Shown here one piece after another: positions 47,450-58,224 of a stretch of DNA of 64,000 nucleotides (positions within the stretch are counted from its first letter, which is position 1; each line of letters begins with the position of its first letter). A model generated the notes under the pieces. The model was not told the origin of the DNA, searched no databases, and saw only the letters and a list, made by a program, of their open reading frames with translations. The position numbers and the translations under genes are program-made. This DNA is from Inia geoffrensis (lineage: Eukaryota > Chordata > Mammalia > Artiodactyla > Iniidae), in NCBI GenBank assembly GCA_036417435.1, contig CM070905.1, positions 63,071,092-63,135,091 on the forward strand, written 5' to 3'.

Positions 47450-48720
47450 CTCCTTCATTTATTTATTCAACAAATATTTTTTCAGTGTTCATTCTGAGTA
47501 ATGACTACTCAGGCATTGGGTACAGACTTATAGTTAATTTCATCAAGATTCTTGCTTCCATGGGTCTTATCTTCAAGGGATAGTCATTAATAAATAACTA
47601 AGTAAGCAAAAAACAAAACAAAACCAAAAAAACGCCAACACTAATAAGTTCTATGATGAAAATAAAGGAAGGTATTGTGAAAGGGAGTAAGTGGGGATTT
47701 CTTCAGACATGGTAGATTGGGAAAGACCTTTCTGGGGATGTGACGTTTAAACTGACACCTGAATGATAGGAAGAAGCCAGCCATACAAATATGTGTCACT
47801 GTAATTTCCAGGCATATAGTTGCAGGGTACAGCAAAAGTCCTAGAGTGAGAATGAGTGTGACTTGTTCTTTTATCAGAAAATGCATTTATATAGAGAGTG
47901 AGTGGAAGGAAGGTGAATGATGAGGCAAGGGGACCAGATGTCAAAGCCTTTGTAGATTATTGTGGCCAGAGTTTGGGTTCTATTCTAAGTATGAAAGGTG
48001 TCAGTGGATCTCTTGAAATGGGGGAATGACATGATCTGATTTTGCAGTGTGGAGAAAGGATTATAGAGGATAAGAAAGGAAGCAACGGTGACCAACTAGG
48101 TGGGCTGTAAAATAGTATGGGTGAGAGATGACTCAGAAATAGTAGCAGTTGCTGTGATAAATTTGAGATATGTTTTAGAGATAAAGAGGAAAGGACTTAT
48201 TCATTGATTAGGTGGACAAAGGCATTTGGATAAGGAGAAAATGGTCAAAGATTTTAGCCTGAGCCAACTGGATGTGCCATTTGGTAAGATAGGCAGGATG
48301 ATGATTTGAGGAGCAAGTGAACCAATCTCCATTTTGGGAAATTCACCTTTCAGGTGAAGAAGTCAAGTAGGGTACAGGAGTGAGAGAAAAACTCAGCTGA
48401 GAGTGCTCCATAAAGAAAGAGCTGCAAATATAAAATGCCAAGTATGGAATAACTTTGATGAGTCTTAGGACCATCAAGAGAGCCAGTCTATCTGGAGCAT
48501 GAAGCAAGAGGGATTCTGGTAAGTGAGGTCACAGAGGTTGGCTACAGGCAGGATCATTCAGGACTTGAAGGTCATGCAAAAGAGTTTGGACTGTGTTCTG
48601 TGACAGGAAATCATTGATGGGTTTAGCCCAAGTTACGAAGTCTGATAAACACTTTTTAAAGAATCACTCTCACTGTTATGTGATGAATTGATGGGGAAGA
48701 GGGTGGTGCAAGGAGCAAGA
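47450..48720 (-). mobile_element. Long L2 copy, antisense
   Basis: About 1.27 kb of antisense L2. The reversed terminus ('ttatttattcaacaaatatt', 'attctgagtaatgactactc') leads through 'gggaaagacctttctggggat', 'gacgtttaaactgacacctg', 'aatgataggaagaagccagc', 'catgatctgattttgcagtg', then further body blocks to 'ttatcggaggcagggatg'. It runs from the 3' end deep into the internal part. Frames here, including 47641-47944, are not genes. Confidence 0.82.
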
Positions 48721-49379
48721 GTAGAAGAGGGAAAGGGAACTCATTAGAAGGTTATCGGAGGCAGGGATGTGAGGTATCTTGTAATGTGTGGATGAGTTCT
48801 GCACAATCACACATTTTCCCACCCACGTTTTACGTGACCTATGAGCACCCTCTTGGAGAGTTATAGAAGTAAAAAATCTGTTTACAATTATATATTTTAT
48901 ATAAACACAAATCATTTGTGCATAGTTTTAGTCTACACTAAATTTTCTAGAAATGCGAGTATTGTGTATATTGAAGGAAATACTGTACTTGTTCTCTACT
49001 GAACTGTGCTAATAGATGTTCACATTTGGAAAATCAAGTCATTGACGGCAGTGTCACCTATGGTATTTAAGTGGCCGATACCTCAATCTGCATTTGTAAT
49101 TATCTTATTGATGTCTCTATGGATAAGTTCAAGCATCTCATACCAACGTGCCTTGTAGAGTAGTGTTATCCGTACATTTACATATTGGAATACATCTTAC
49201 GGGACACTATACTGATTTTTTGAAAAATAGGTTACAATATTGATGAGTTTTATTTCAGAGTGATTAAACTATAGTTATGTAAAGGGAGCCATGAATCTGA
49301 TACATTGAGAACCTCAGATCTAGGTAATAATGGATAACCCAGGAAGCTTAAGTTTCTGCTGATGACTGATGTTAAACTA
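48721..49379. other. Non-coding, nothing recognised
   Basis: No named repeat or gene. Confidence 0.4.
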
Positions 49380-49500
49380 GACGGAATTAGACCTAATGGT
49401 CTCTTGGATTAATGTAATTTGCCCAAGAACACATAGCTAATTCGCCACAGATGCTGGTTTTGAACCCAGCTCAGAATGTCTCCAAAGCCCATCTTGATTA
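49380..49500 (-). mobile_element. MIR fragment, antisense
   Basis: 'gtaatttgcccaagaacaca', 'tagctaattcgccacagatg' and 'ctggttttgaacccagctca' match the MIR antisense core and head. Confidence 0.75.
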
Positions 49501-49825
49501 TATCATACCCATCAGTGAAAAGATTCATTTTCAGAAGTTTATTCATTGTAGCGTCCTGCTTAAATTCTTGGCCCAATGAAAATACTTTAAAGCTGTGTCT
49601 CTGCTGGTAATAAGATAAAGGTGTTAATTCAGCCAATTTAGTGATTAAAATAATTAAATTTGGAGAGTAAGAAAAGATATAGTAATTGTTTGGTCCATTA
49701 TATGAAGAACAAATCCTGATTGTGGCTTTTCTTCACTTTTAGTTGTTGAGATACCTTGTAGAAAAGACTAGGTTTTATTATGGTTTCTAATTTAAACTTG
49801 AAAATATGTTTCTATTTGTTGTTTT
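49501..49825. other. Non-coding spacer
   Basis: Nothing recognised apart from the SINE target site at its right end. Confidence 0.4.
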
Positions 49826-50024
49826 TTTTTTGTGGTGTGCGGGCCTCTCACTGTTGTGGCCTCTCCCATTGCGGAGCACAGGCTCCGGATGCGCAGGCTC
49901 AGTGGCCGTGGCTCACGGGCCCAGCCGCGTCCGCGACATGTGGGATCTTCCCGGACCGGGGCACGAACCCATGTCCCCTGCATTGGCAGCCGGACTCTCA
50001 ACCACTGCACCACCAGCAAAGCCC
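49826..50024 (-). mobile_element. CHR-2-like SINE, antisense
   Basis: A T-rich tail is followed by 'cgggcctctcactgttgtgg', body and head. The head end reads 'accagcaaagccc', a small variation on the usual 'accagggaagccc'. The duplication tctatttgttgttttt (49811) and tctatttgttttt (50025) differs by two or three bases. Surrounding frames at 49780-50083 are SINE shadows. Confidence 0.93.
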
Positions 50025-50976
50025 TCTATTTGTTTTTGATTATCTTCCTCTTATCACAAGTTTCTCCCATATTGGTTAGGTAAATGCTTAATGATTGTTA
50101 CAAATAGAAAACACATATAGATTTTTACTCTAAGATTTTAAAACTAATACTTGTTTACTAGAAAAGCTGCTCAGTTTTTATCCCTGATTTTCCCTTTGTA
50201 TATAGAAATTCACCTAGTAAAATATTCTTTTTAGTGTAAGGGTTTTATCTTATGAAGCACCAACAATATTATTATCCTGTAGAAGAATAACTGAGAAGGA
50301 ATTAACTAAGCAGTAATTGTCATGTAAAAAAGTAATTTTTAACAGTTATGAATATATTGAATATATTGTTGAGTATATCAACAATATTTTATTATTGTAT
50401 CAAAGGGGTTTTTGATAGGGTTTTGACCATGGGAAAAATAGAAGTTAAAAAACGAAATCTGTCTTCTTCTATTTGGGCCATTTTGCGTTGGAAATTGACC
50501 TGGTATTAAAAAAATGATTTTTAACATTTCACCTTTATTATGAGGCAATGAATAGCTTAGATCCACAGCATCATAGGAGGTTTCTTAATCTTCATGATGC
50601 ACCTTGCTCTTCACAGTGATTTGTGTCTGGCTTTGTCTTATGGTTAGAAAAGGAAGATCCACTTACTTACTGTGTTGAAGATATAAAAGAAATTAATTAT
50701 ACCACCTGTGGTTACTATCTGCACAGAATCAAATTACTTGGTTTAGGAAATATTTCATCTGTTAAAAATCCAATGTGGACCAGAGATACTGCGCCTCAAC
50801 CAAATAAATGGTAAAACCTCAAGATAAATTTACTTTTCATTACTCTGCCTGTGAAAGACAGGGCAGCACATGTCCAAAAGCTCTCCAGTGAGGCATCTGA
50901 GAAACTGTCATCCTTTCTTTACCAAAATGAATTGTAAACTATTCCTATTTAGGATCCTTTATGAGTGGTTTGAATG
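50025..50976. other. Non-coding, nothing recognised
   Basis: The small frame at 50623-50814 has no recognisable domain. A palindromic-looking AT stretch at 50355-50400 holds repeated 'aatatattg' words. Confidence 0.4.
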
Positions 50977-51500
50977 TTACTTAACAAGCATAGGGTTGTG
51001 GAATAGTGTTGCATACTGTCTAAGAAGATTTCTATGACTTCTATGTATCTTTTGCATCAGTATTTGACAGTTAACAAATGAAATTGCTTTTCTAAAGTTA
51101 AATCCAGCCTCATTTCTGTCTTTCACCCATAAAGGATGAAACATTATTTGCTTCTTAGACAGTTCCTGTACTCTATCGTCTTTCATTACTTTTATAAATT
51201 CTGTCATAAATCCTTTAGTTCTTTAGCCATGGCTTCTAACTGCCTATTATAGAGATAAGTGTCTGGGTTTGATAATATAAAATCCTCAAATATTACCTTA
51301 CCTTCAATTAAAAAGTACTTTAAAAACAGCATTAGGGTATGATACTGTCTTTCAGTTCTCTGTTGTATTTGCCTCCTCATATAGTTTTGGTTCTTTATGA
51401 CCATGAAGAACAGTGTTCCTAGAGCATTTTGGACGCCTCTTTTCACTGAGATCCAGCCCGGAACATCTGCCTTCTGCACACCGTCACCTGGATGTCCCAC
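50977..51500 (-). pseudogene. Possible frameshifted coding relic, unidentified
   Basis: On the minus strand, two open frames of about 98 and 76 codons join at an ATGA overlap near 51204-51207. Loss of a single A at the overlap would explain the change of frame. Their residue use is charged and polar (for example 'AKELKDL' then 'MTEFIKVMKDDRVQELSKK') unlike the hydrophobic runs of chance frames here. No start ATG lies in the first frame and a stop lies just upstream of its GTG. No known domain or family was recognised and no poly(A) track was seen next to it. It could be a decayed processed gene or a coincidence. I do not name a product. Confidence 0.3.
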
Positions 51501-51551
51501 AACACCTTAAACTTAACCCGAGTGCTCTTCCTTCCTCTGCTTTCTCTATTA

Positions 51552-51878
51552 CAGAGGTTGGCAGATTATGGTCCTTGGGCCAAATCTATCTCACTGCCTG
51601 TTTTTGCATGGCTTTTCAGAAAGGTGAGAATAGTTTTCACATCTTTAAAAGAAAATGAAAATATTTCATGACATGAAAATTAGATGAAATTCAAATATCA
51701 ATATCCATAAGATGTTTTATTGGAATACAGCCACACTTATTTGTTTACGTATTGCCTATGGCTGCCTTTGTGTTACAGTAGCAGAAAGGAGTAGTTGTGT
51801 TGAAGACCGTCTGGCTCTCAAAGGTTTAAAATAGCCTAAGCTATCTGGCCCTTTACAGAAAAAGTTTGCTGACTTCTA
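51552..51878. mobile_element. hAT-type nonautonomous DNA transposon
   Basis: The terminus 'cagaggttggcagattatgg' and the interior 'tattggaatacagccacact', 'gtttacgtattgcctatggc' and 'tatctggccctttacagaaa' are typical of a mammalian MER-type hAT MITE, ending 'gtttgctgacttcta'. An 8-bp duplication, ctctatta at 51544-51551 and ctctattt at 51879-51886, matches the hAT rule (one base has since changed). The family name was not set. Confidence 0.88.
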
Positions 51879-51886
51879 CTCTATTT

Positions 51887-52019
51887 GAATGGAATATTTC
51901 ACCACTCTCTCAACTCTTAATCTCCCAATATCAAAACCTCTGAATTATCTTCCAGCCTTTCCTCTTATTCAGATGCATATCCTATTGATGCATATAAGGA
52001 ATATCTCCAGACCAGACTC
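51887..52019. other. Non-coding spacer
   Basis: Unrecognised. Confidence 0.4.
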
Positions 52020-52680
52020 CTCTTCTTTATTCTATTTCTACAACTTTAGCATATAGGTCCTTATTGTCTGTTTCCTAGACAACTGCAATATTTCTTCTTA
52101 ACCCCAGTTTCTCTCTAATAAAATTCAAATTCTATGTTAGTATCAAAGCTATCGTGTGAAAATCAATAGGTCATTTCACTCCCCTATTAAAGGTGGCATT
52201 GGGACCCTGCTTCCCACAGAATTAAGTCCAAGCTCCTTATCATTGTAACAAATCCCTTCATTCATTGGCCCTGACTTTTTCTCCAGTTTCATCTCCGTTG
52301 GCTGCCTGTACCCTCCACTCCCACCCTTGCATCCTAAATTCCCACAACACAGTACTTCTTATTGTCCTCCTGATATGTTGCTGCCTTTCATGACTCTCTG
52401 CCTTTGTAATGCAGCTGCCTTTTTCTTTACTGCCCTTTTACTACTTTCTAAATAGCAAACTTGATTTAAATTTTTGAGACTCAGCTTAAATGTCATGTTT
52501 AAAAATCCTTTTTTAGAGCCTTCAGGTAAAGTTAATTGTTCTCCCACTTCCTCTTCTTTGTGGTGTCATCATCTGCATAGATATCAGAGCTCCTTCTCAC
52601 TTTTGTATCCTAGAACCTAGAATTTCTTATAAAGAAGTTGGTAAATATTTGCTGGCTGAATAAATAAGTGCTCATATACT
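52020..52680 (+). mobile_element. L2 3' region, sense
   Basis: Sense L2 blocks 'gacaactgcaatatttcttc', 'gtcatttcactcccctatta', 'gaattaagtccaagctcctt', 'cccttcattcattggccctg', 'ctgcctttcatgactctctg', 'cagcttaaatgtcatgttta' and the terminal 'aatatttgctggctgaataa' are all in order. Together they cover about 650 bases of the 3' half. The minus-strand frame at 52359-52547 is not a gene. Confidence 0.85.
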
Positions 52681-53369
52681 TTTAGAGAGGTTCTTCAGTT
52701 TAATTTAGCAGATCTAAAATTATAAAATAATAACAATCAAGTCTGTTAATTCTACCTGGTCTGGATTGAAACTTTGAATCTTGTGAGTGGTTACCCAAAA
52801 GTCTCTGATAGGCATCTCCAATTGTTGTAGTTCTTTCTGTTTAATTTTGTGGTTTCTTAACTTGCAAAGTTATTGAATCAAGTGCATCAATTTATCTATT
52901 AACTATTTCCTTCCCAAATAATTATTTATGACCTCAATGTATCATGAAAAGAAAGTCTTTTCTATACCAAATTAATTATTTATTTTAAGTTGGCCTACTA
53001 TTTACTTATTTATTTTTACTATTTCTGTAAGCAATAGTTAAATTTTCAAATTCAGCTTTCAGGAGGAGCAGGTTATGCATAAATAGTTTGTGTCTATGTT
53101 TCAATTAGTCAAACTGGCCATTCGTTTGGAGAATTAACTAAGCTCCTCATATCCTATCTTTCTCCCCTGGTACTGTCTTTGGATTCACATTACTGTTTGT
53201 TAGCATCTTCATGGAAGGCTAGACGTGGAACTTACTGACCTATTTTGCATGTGCCCTGTAAAGACTGGTTAGATGGGAAAGAATATAAAACCGTCTAAAA
53301 GAAGATTTTAAGATTATCTATAAGTTTCATTCATCTGTATTTTCCTGGCTCCATTTAGTATGGATAATA
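52681..53369. other. Non-coding, nothing recognised
   Basis: No named repeat or gene. Confidence 0.4.
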
Positions 53370-53570
53370 ATAATGAGACAAACTTATGATTATGTAGCAC
53401 TCTATACTTATTCAGAGTGCTTTCACCTACATTGTGCCTCCTGGAAGGAAAGCCTTGGTCGTATTGTTACAGTGATACTTTCAAGTAAAACTGATGCTCA
53501 GAAGCTTGAAATTACCTGCTAAAATTCTTACAGTTTGTTAGCAACGTGGCTGAGGCTAAAACCTAGTTCC
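53370..53570 (-). mobile_element. MIR SINE, antisense
   Basis: Diverged antisense MIR: 'gattatgtagcactctatac', 'gagtgctttcacctacattg', 'aactgatgctcagaagcttg', 'aaattacctgctaaaattct'. Confidence 0.65.
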
Positions 53571-54099
53571 TGACCCAATGTAATTTTTCTGTGATTTTGT
53601 TTTCTTCATATAAAATACATACTTATTATCAAGCTGTTGTCTCTTGGTTCTAAAGCTACCCTTCCATACTCTGATTTGTACTGGGGCTAAGACTTTGCAG
53701 AGTTCTGTTCTTTACCATTTGGCTTCTTGTTGGGTTCTGCCAACATAGAGTACATGGAGGAGACTGGATATTAGGAGAGTAATATTCTGCTTGCTGTTCT
53801 TGTCAGCATATAGCTAGCAACAGAAGTTGAATAGAAGCTTCTTTCGGCCTTCCCAGAACCAATCACATTATATCTCCTCAGGACTACCAGCACCAGTAGG
53901 GCAGTGCCTCTGTTCAGCTCTCTGAGTCTCTGGTCCCTCCTATTACCTTCTAACTTCTGATAACCACAACCCATGCCCTCTATATCTCTAGCCTTAGAGG
54001 TGGTAGCTGATTTTTATAATTATTTGTCCATGTTGCTTTAGCGTTCCCTTTGTGCTTTTTTAGTCCTTCAATACCTGTGAAACCAATCCCCCATGCTGT
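53571..54099. other. Non-coding, nothing recognised
   Basis: Unrecognised, including the minus-strand frame at 53771-53974. Confidence 0.4.
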
Positions 54100-54740
54100 A
54101 GGCTCTCTTTGGAAATACTTGGTTTGGTTTTGGTTTTCCTGACAAAATGCTGCATGACAGACATTCCTATCTCTGCCAGTATGGCAAACCTAAATTAGAA
54201 TCATGGCCCTAGAAAAACTGCAGATCAGTGCCACTATCAAAAACTTGAAATGTGCAGGGGTAGTGATTTCCATTATATCCTCATTGAATTCACTTGGTTG
54301 CACTTTGAAGAAGATGGATGTATCTTAGAGAATTACTGTGGATTATCTTAAATATAACAAGGCAGTGATTCCAATTGCAGCTGCAGTTCCAGATGTGGTT
54401 TCTTTACTGAAGCAAATCAACACGGCTCCTTGGACCTGGTGCAAAACTATTAATCTGGAAAATGCTTTTGTCTCTATAACAATTTGCAAAGATCACCAGC
54501 AGTGATCAACAGTCCTTCTTCATAGTACTGCCTTAGGGTTGTGTTAACACACCTTCTCTCTGCCTTAATTTAGTCCTGAAAGATTATAGTGGCACAAAGC
54601 TTGGTTGGCTAATTTGGATTTGGGAGACAGCACATATCACAACTGAGCATGCTGATCCATCATGTTTGTTGAGTAACTCCAAGCATAGCAAGAAAATGCT
54701 ATCCATTATTGCATACTGTCCTTTGGCTACCAAGTCAATG
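54100..54740 (+). mobile_element. ERVL-type endogenous retrovirus pol relic
   Basis: The block at about 54340-54470 matches the reverse transcriptase region of ERVL pol in sense orientation, and the stretch at 54620-54690 fits a point a little further into pol. The reading frame is broken by stops and indels, and no flanking LTR is visible in this window. It is an inert ancient copy without coding capacity. The boundaries are approximate. Confidence 0.7.
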
Positions 54741-54869
54741 ACTATCACGTCAGTGGTTCTTAATACATATTCAGTGACTGAATGGAATATGGCCCTCTTT
54801 CTATATTTTTTCCACTATATTGAATCATAATGCTGTTGAGGTTCGTAGGTCAATTTGAATAATGATAGT

Positions 54870-55020
54870 GAAGCAGTGTGACATGTGAGAGACTTAGTCA
54901 AAGGCCTAACTCTGGGATTTGTTAGCTGTGTGACCATGAGAAAGTCAGTTAATCTCCCTGAGCCTCAGTTTCTTCTTTTCTAAGAGGGGGCTTCTTTTAA
55001 CATTGTAATTCTACTGTTTC
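54870..55020 (+). mobile_element. MIR SINE, sense
   Basis: The core 'tagctgtgtgaccatgagaa', 'agtcagttaatctccctgag' and 'cctcagtttcttcttttcta' is a well preserved MIR centre. Confidence 0.88.
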
Positions 55021-55515
55021 ATGATTTACTTCAAACAATAAATAAATTGTATTATAGAAATAATTAACTTAAAAAATGTCCTTTCTTATTATTTTTACAT
55101 AGTTTAGAATAATTGCTTCAATATTGCAAATGAAAGCTTTTTTCCTTTGAAGATGATCAATGGTTGAAACTTTGCTTGGATAGAAAATATAAATCTTTAA
55201 ATAATTTAATATGCATTTGTATATATGAATATGCAAATTTTACATGGAATTAATTTGAAACTGAAAATATTTATAACATGCTATTACAAAGATTCCTCCC
55301 ACATTTTGAATCACTATAGTGACAAAGAACCGAATCAGTCTATCAAGAACTCTTAATTTTTTTCTTCACTCAGAAAAATCGTCACATACGAGGAACTTAA
55401 CGCCTATTAGTTCGTTCATTCAGCTGATATGAAGTGAGATATGTTGTTCACCCTTTATTCACCTAGGTATTTTAAATTTTGCCTTTGGGTCAAGGTAGAT
55501 GTTAATGTGTACCGG
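55021..55515. other. Non-coding, nothing recognised
   Basis: AT-rich, no named repeat or gene. Confidence 0.4.
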
Positions 55516-55526
55516 GAATGCATTTT

Positions 55527-55756
55527 TGTTGTTGTTGTTGTTGTTGTTTTTGTTTGTTTGTTTTGTGGTATGCGGGCCTCTCACTGTTGTGGCCTCTCCC
55601 GTTGCGGAGCACAGGCTCCGGATGCACAGGCTCAGTGGCCATGGCTCACGGGCCCAGCCGCTCCGCGGCATGCGGGATCTTCCCGGACCCGGGCACGAAT
55701 CCGCGTCCCCTGCATCGGCAGGCGGACTCCCAAACACTGCGCCACCAGGGAAGCCC
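55527..55756 (-). mobile_element. CHR-2-like SINE, antisense, with (GTT)n tail
   Basis: The reversed tail is a (GTT)n microsatellite, followed by TTTG units, then a complete body and the head 'caccagggaagccc'. The duplication is gaatgcatttt at 55516-55526 and gaatgcatgtttt at 55759. The frames at 55441-55980 run through this SINE and the next and are artefacts. Confidence 0.94.
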
Positions 55757-55797
55757 GAGAATGCATGTTTTTATGCTTTACTAATAAAATTACTTTA

Positions 55798-55946
55798 TTT
55801 ATTTATTTTTTGCGGTACACAGGCCTCTCACTGCTGTGGCCTCTCCCGTTGCGGAGCACAGGTGGGATCTTCCCGGATGGGGGCACGAACCCGTGTCCCC
55901 TGAATCGGCAGGCGGGCTCTCAGCCACTGCACCACCAGGGAAGCCC
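55798..55946 (-). mobile_element. CHR-2-like SINE, antisense, about 70-bp internal deletion
   Basis: This copy starts 41 bp past the previous one in the same orientation. A stretch of about 70 bases is absent between 'gcggagcacag' and 'gtgggatcttcccgg', compared with full copies. The duplication is taaaattacttta at 55785-55797 and taaaattactttta at 55947-55960. Confidence 0.94.
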
Positions 55947-55984
55947 TAAAATTACTTTTATAGAAGTGATTACTAAATGATATT

Positions 55985-56150
55985 ATAGTATCAGGATTCC
56001 ATGGACCAGCAGCCTTGGCCTTACCCAAAAGCTTATTAGAAATTCAGAATCATAGGTTCCAACTGTAGATATTCTGAGTCAGAATCTGCCTTTTAATCAG
56101 ATCCCGTGATGGTCCATATGCACGTTAAAGTGTGAGAAGCAGGACATCAC
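55985..56150. mobile_element. hAT-Charlie MITE (MER20/MER5 type)
   Basis: The order 'ccatggaccagcagccttgg', 'agcttattagaaattcagaa', 'ctgagtcagaatctgccttt' and 'atgcacgttaaagtgtgaga' fits MER5/MER20-type ends and body. I found no clear 8-bp duplication. Confidence 0.7.
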
Positions 56151-58224
56151 CCAGTGGTGTCTTCTTTATGAGATTCCTCATAAAATTATTTTATCATAAA
56201 ATAATAAAATTATTATTATGAGTACACATAATCAAGGAAAAAACCTGTGCATCTCCAAAACAAGAGATTTTTGTTATAGTTGTTTTTCAATCTTTTGAAT
56301 GCTATGAACTTTGTGATTGATCCCATTTTCCTCTTTGCCTTGGCCACATCATATAGTCCATGTTATATCTGTTGAGCACTGTGTCATGGCCTCTTTGCAA
56401 GTACCTTTCTTATCCTTTTGCTTGCTCATTTGTATGCTATCCACATTTTCCCTTTGCCTGGATACTTTCAATTAAAAAAAAATGTCATGTGGTTTATTGC
56501 GTGCTTCAAATCCTTTGTGGAATTAGGTAAAGTAAAAAGGAATAAAACCAACATGAACACCCTAAATATTTCCAGGATTTGTTATATGATTTAAGCATTG
56601 AAAACCTAGACACTTCCCTCTTCGCCACCTACCCTTCTGAGCATCATAATTAATGTTCAGTATGAAGATCCTGAGATACTCTGGGGGGTACAGTTATCAG
56701 AGAAATATTAATTATACTCAGCACACTATACTGTACTTACTGAGCCAGAAACATGGACTAATGTGTTTTATAAAGATTTTGAACAAGAGTGGAAAACCCA
56801 AAAGATTTCTGACTAAATGAGAACATTCACTTCAATTAAAACATCCCATTTTGTGAGCACACTGGTGAATATCAGGCTTTTTATAGACAAATTATTTTTC
56901 TATTTTTTTTTAACTGGCTTCAGTCATTATCTAGGAATTTAGAAATCATTTACATCAAACATGTACTGATCAAACAAGTAGCAGGTAAATTCTGAGATAA
57001 TGTCAGGCTATATATTTTTACCAGCAGGCAGCCAAACAGTTGAACTTACTGCCTCAGGAAGCCACTGAACTGACTGTTGTGGCTGAATAATTTTATGACC
57101 AGTATTAAGGGTCACACATTATATATGCTAAGAGAGGGGTAATCAAATATTATGTTTTGGGGCATAAATTAATCACTGTAGGGGTCAAAAAAGAATCTTC
57201 TTTGCCCTATGAAGAGAATTGAATAATTAGGCTGTATTGATGTTTTTAGAGCCTTCTTCTTAAGGATCAGCATTGGTTTTAAGAACAATTTTGGGACTTT
57301 GTGGGGTGGGTGTTTGAGCTCTTGATTAGAAGAGGAGGGTGCTGCCAGTTGAGCAGTTCATTCTGGCAGGCAGACAGGTTGGGCAGCTTCCTGATGCCAC
57401 ACTGTTCAACTTGATTTTCATTAAAAGCTCAGCGTTCCTGCTGTTAAAATGTCTCCAGGCAGCTGGGGCAAATGAGCCTCCTTGCCTACCTGGGAATCTT
57501 GAGGTGGATTTTTATCTGTTAATCAAGCCTCCTTGTAAGGTGGTGGTGGGAGGGTAGAGTGGTTTACTAATGTGGGAGGTTCATTCTCTCTCTTCTACAA
57601 GTCACATTTTACATTTTAAAAAGGCACATTTCTCTAACATTGGGGAATTAAACCTTGTTTTTGTTTTTTTGTTGTTTTTCTCAGCAAAACAGGCTCAAGG
57701 GGAAACTTGTTAATCAAATGGTATTAGAGGTCAAGTGTGATCAACTGCCAAACAAATAAATCCTTGCAGGTTTGCCTACATGGTTATTGAACGAAGCATG
57801 TCAAACATGGTTTGTGATAGTGCAAGGATACTGTATTCCGTGGGAAATAAATTTTATTTCCTGTATCCTGCTGCTACCCACCCCCCATATTCAGCAGTTT
57901 TAAATTTAGATAAAGCAAAATAACTTTCAAATCATATCCCAGGAGTGTTTCCAGTAGAAGGAAATCTGAAGAATGAATCAGTTCCAAATAATGACTGCAT
58001 ATGAGCGACCTTGATACTCAATACTCCTAGAGATGAAAACCAAAACTTTATTGACATACCTATTTATTGACTCCACTAGCCTTGCAGATGTTTGCATATT
58101 TGGTTTGCTTTGCCTTTCTCTGTTTTCACTTTGAAACCGGTCAAATAATAAGTGCGGCTAGTCCAGCAGTGGGTTAAATGTATTTACTTATAATGCAAAA
58201 TATTATGATTTTCCATCAAAGGAT
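56151..58224. other. Mostly unrecognised, possibly some conserved DNA
   Basis: No named repeat or gene in about 2 kb. The part at 57230-57560 is unusually GC-balanced for this window and free of recognised repeats; it includes 'ttaatcaagc' and 'cattaaaagctc' words. The frame at 57339-57557 has no domain. Confidence 0.4.

Noticed and set aside
50623..50814. Small plus-strand frame of 63 codons
   Set aside because: Proline and tyrosine-rich ends and no recognised domain; no supporting signals.
55441..55980. Longest open frame in the window, 179 codons on the plus strand
   Set aside because: It runs through two antisense CHR SINEs; its peptide matches the translation of other SINE copies and is not a gene.
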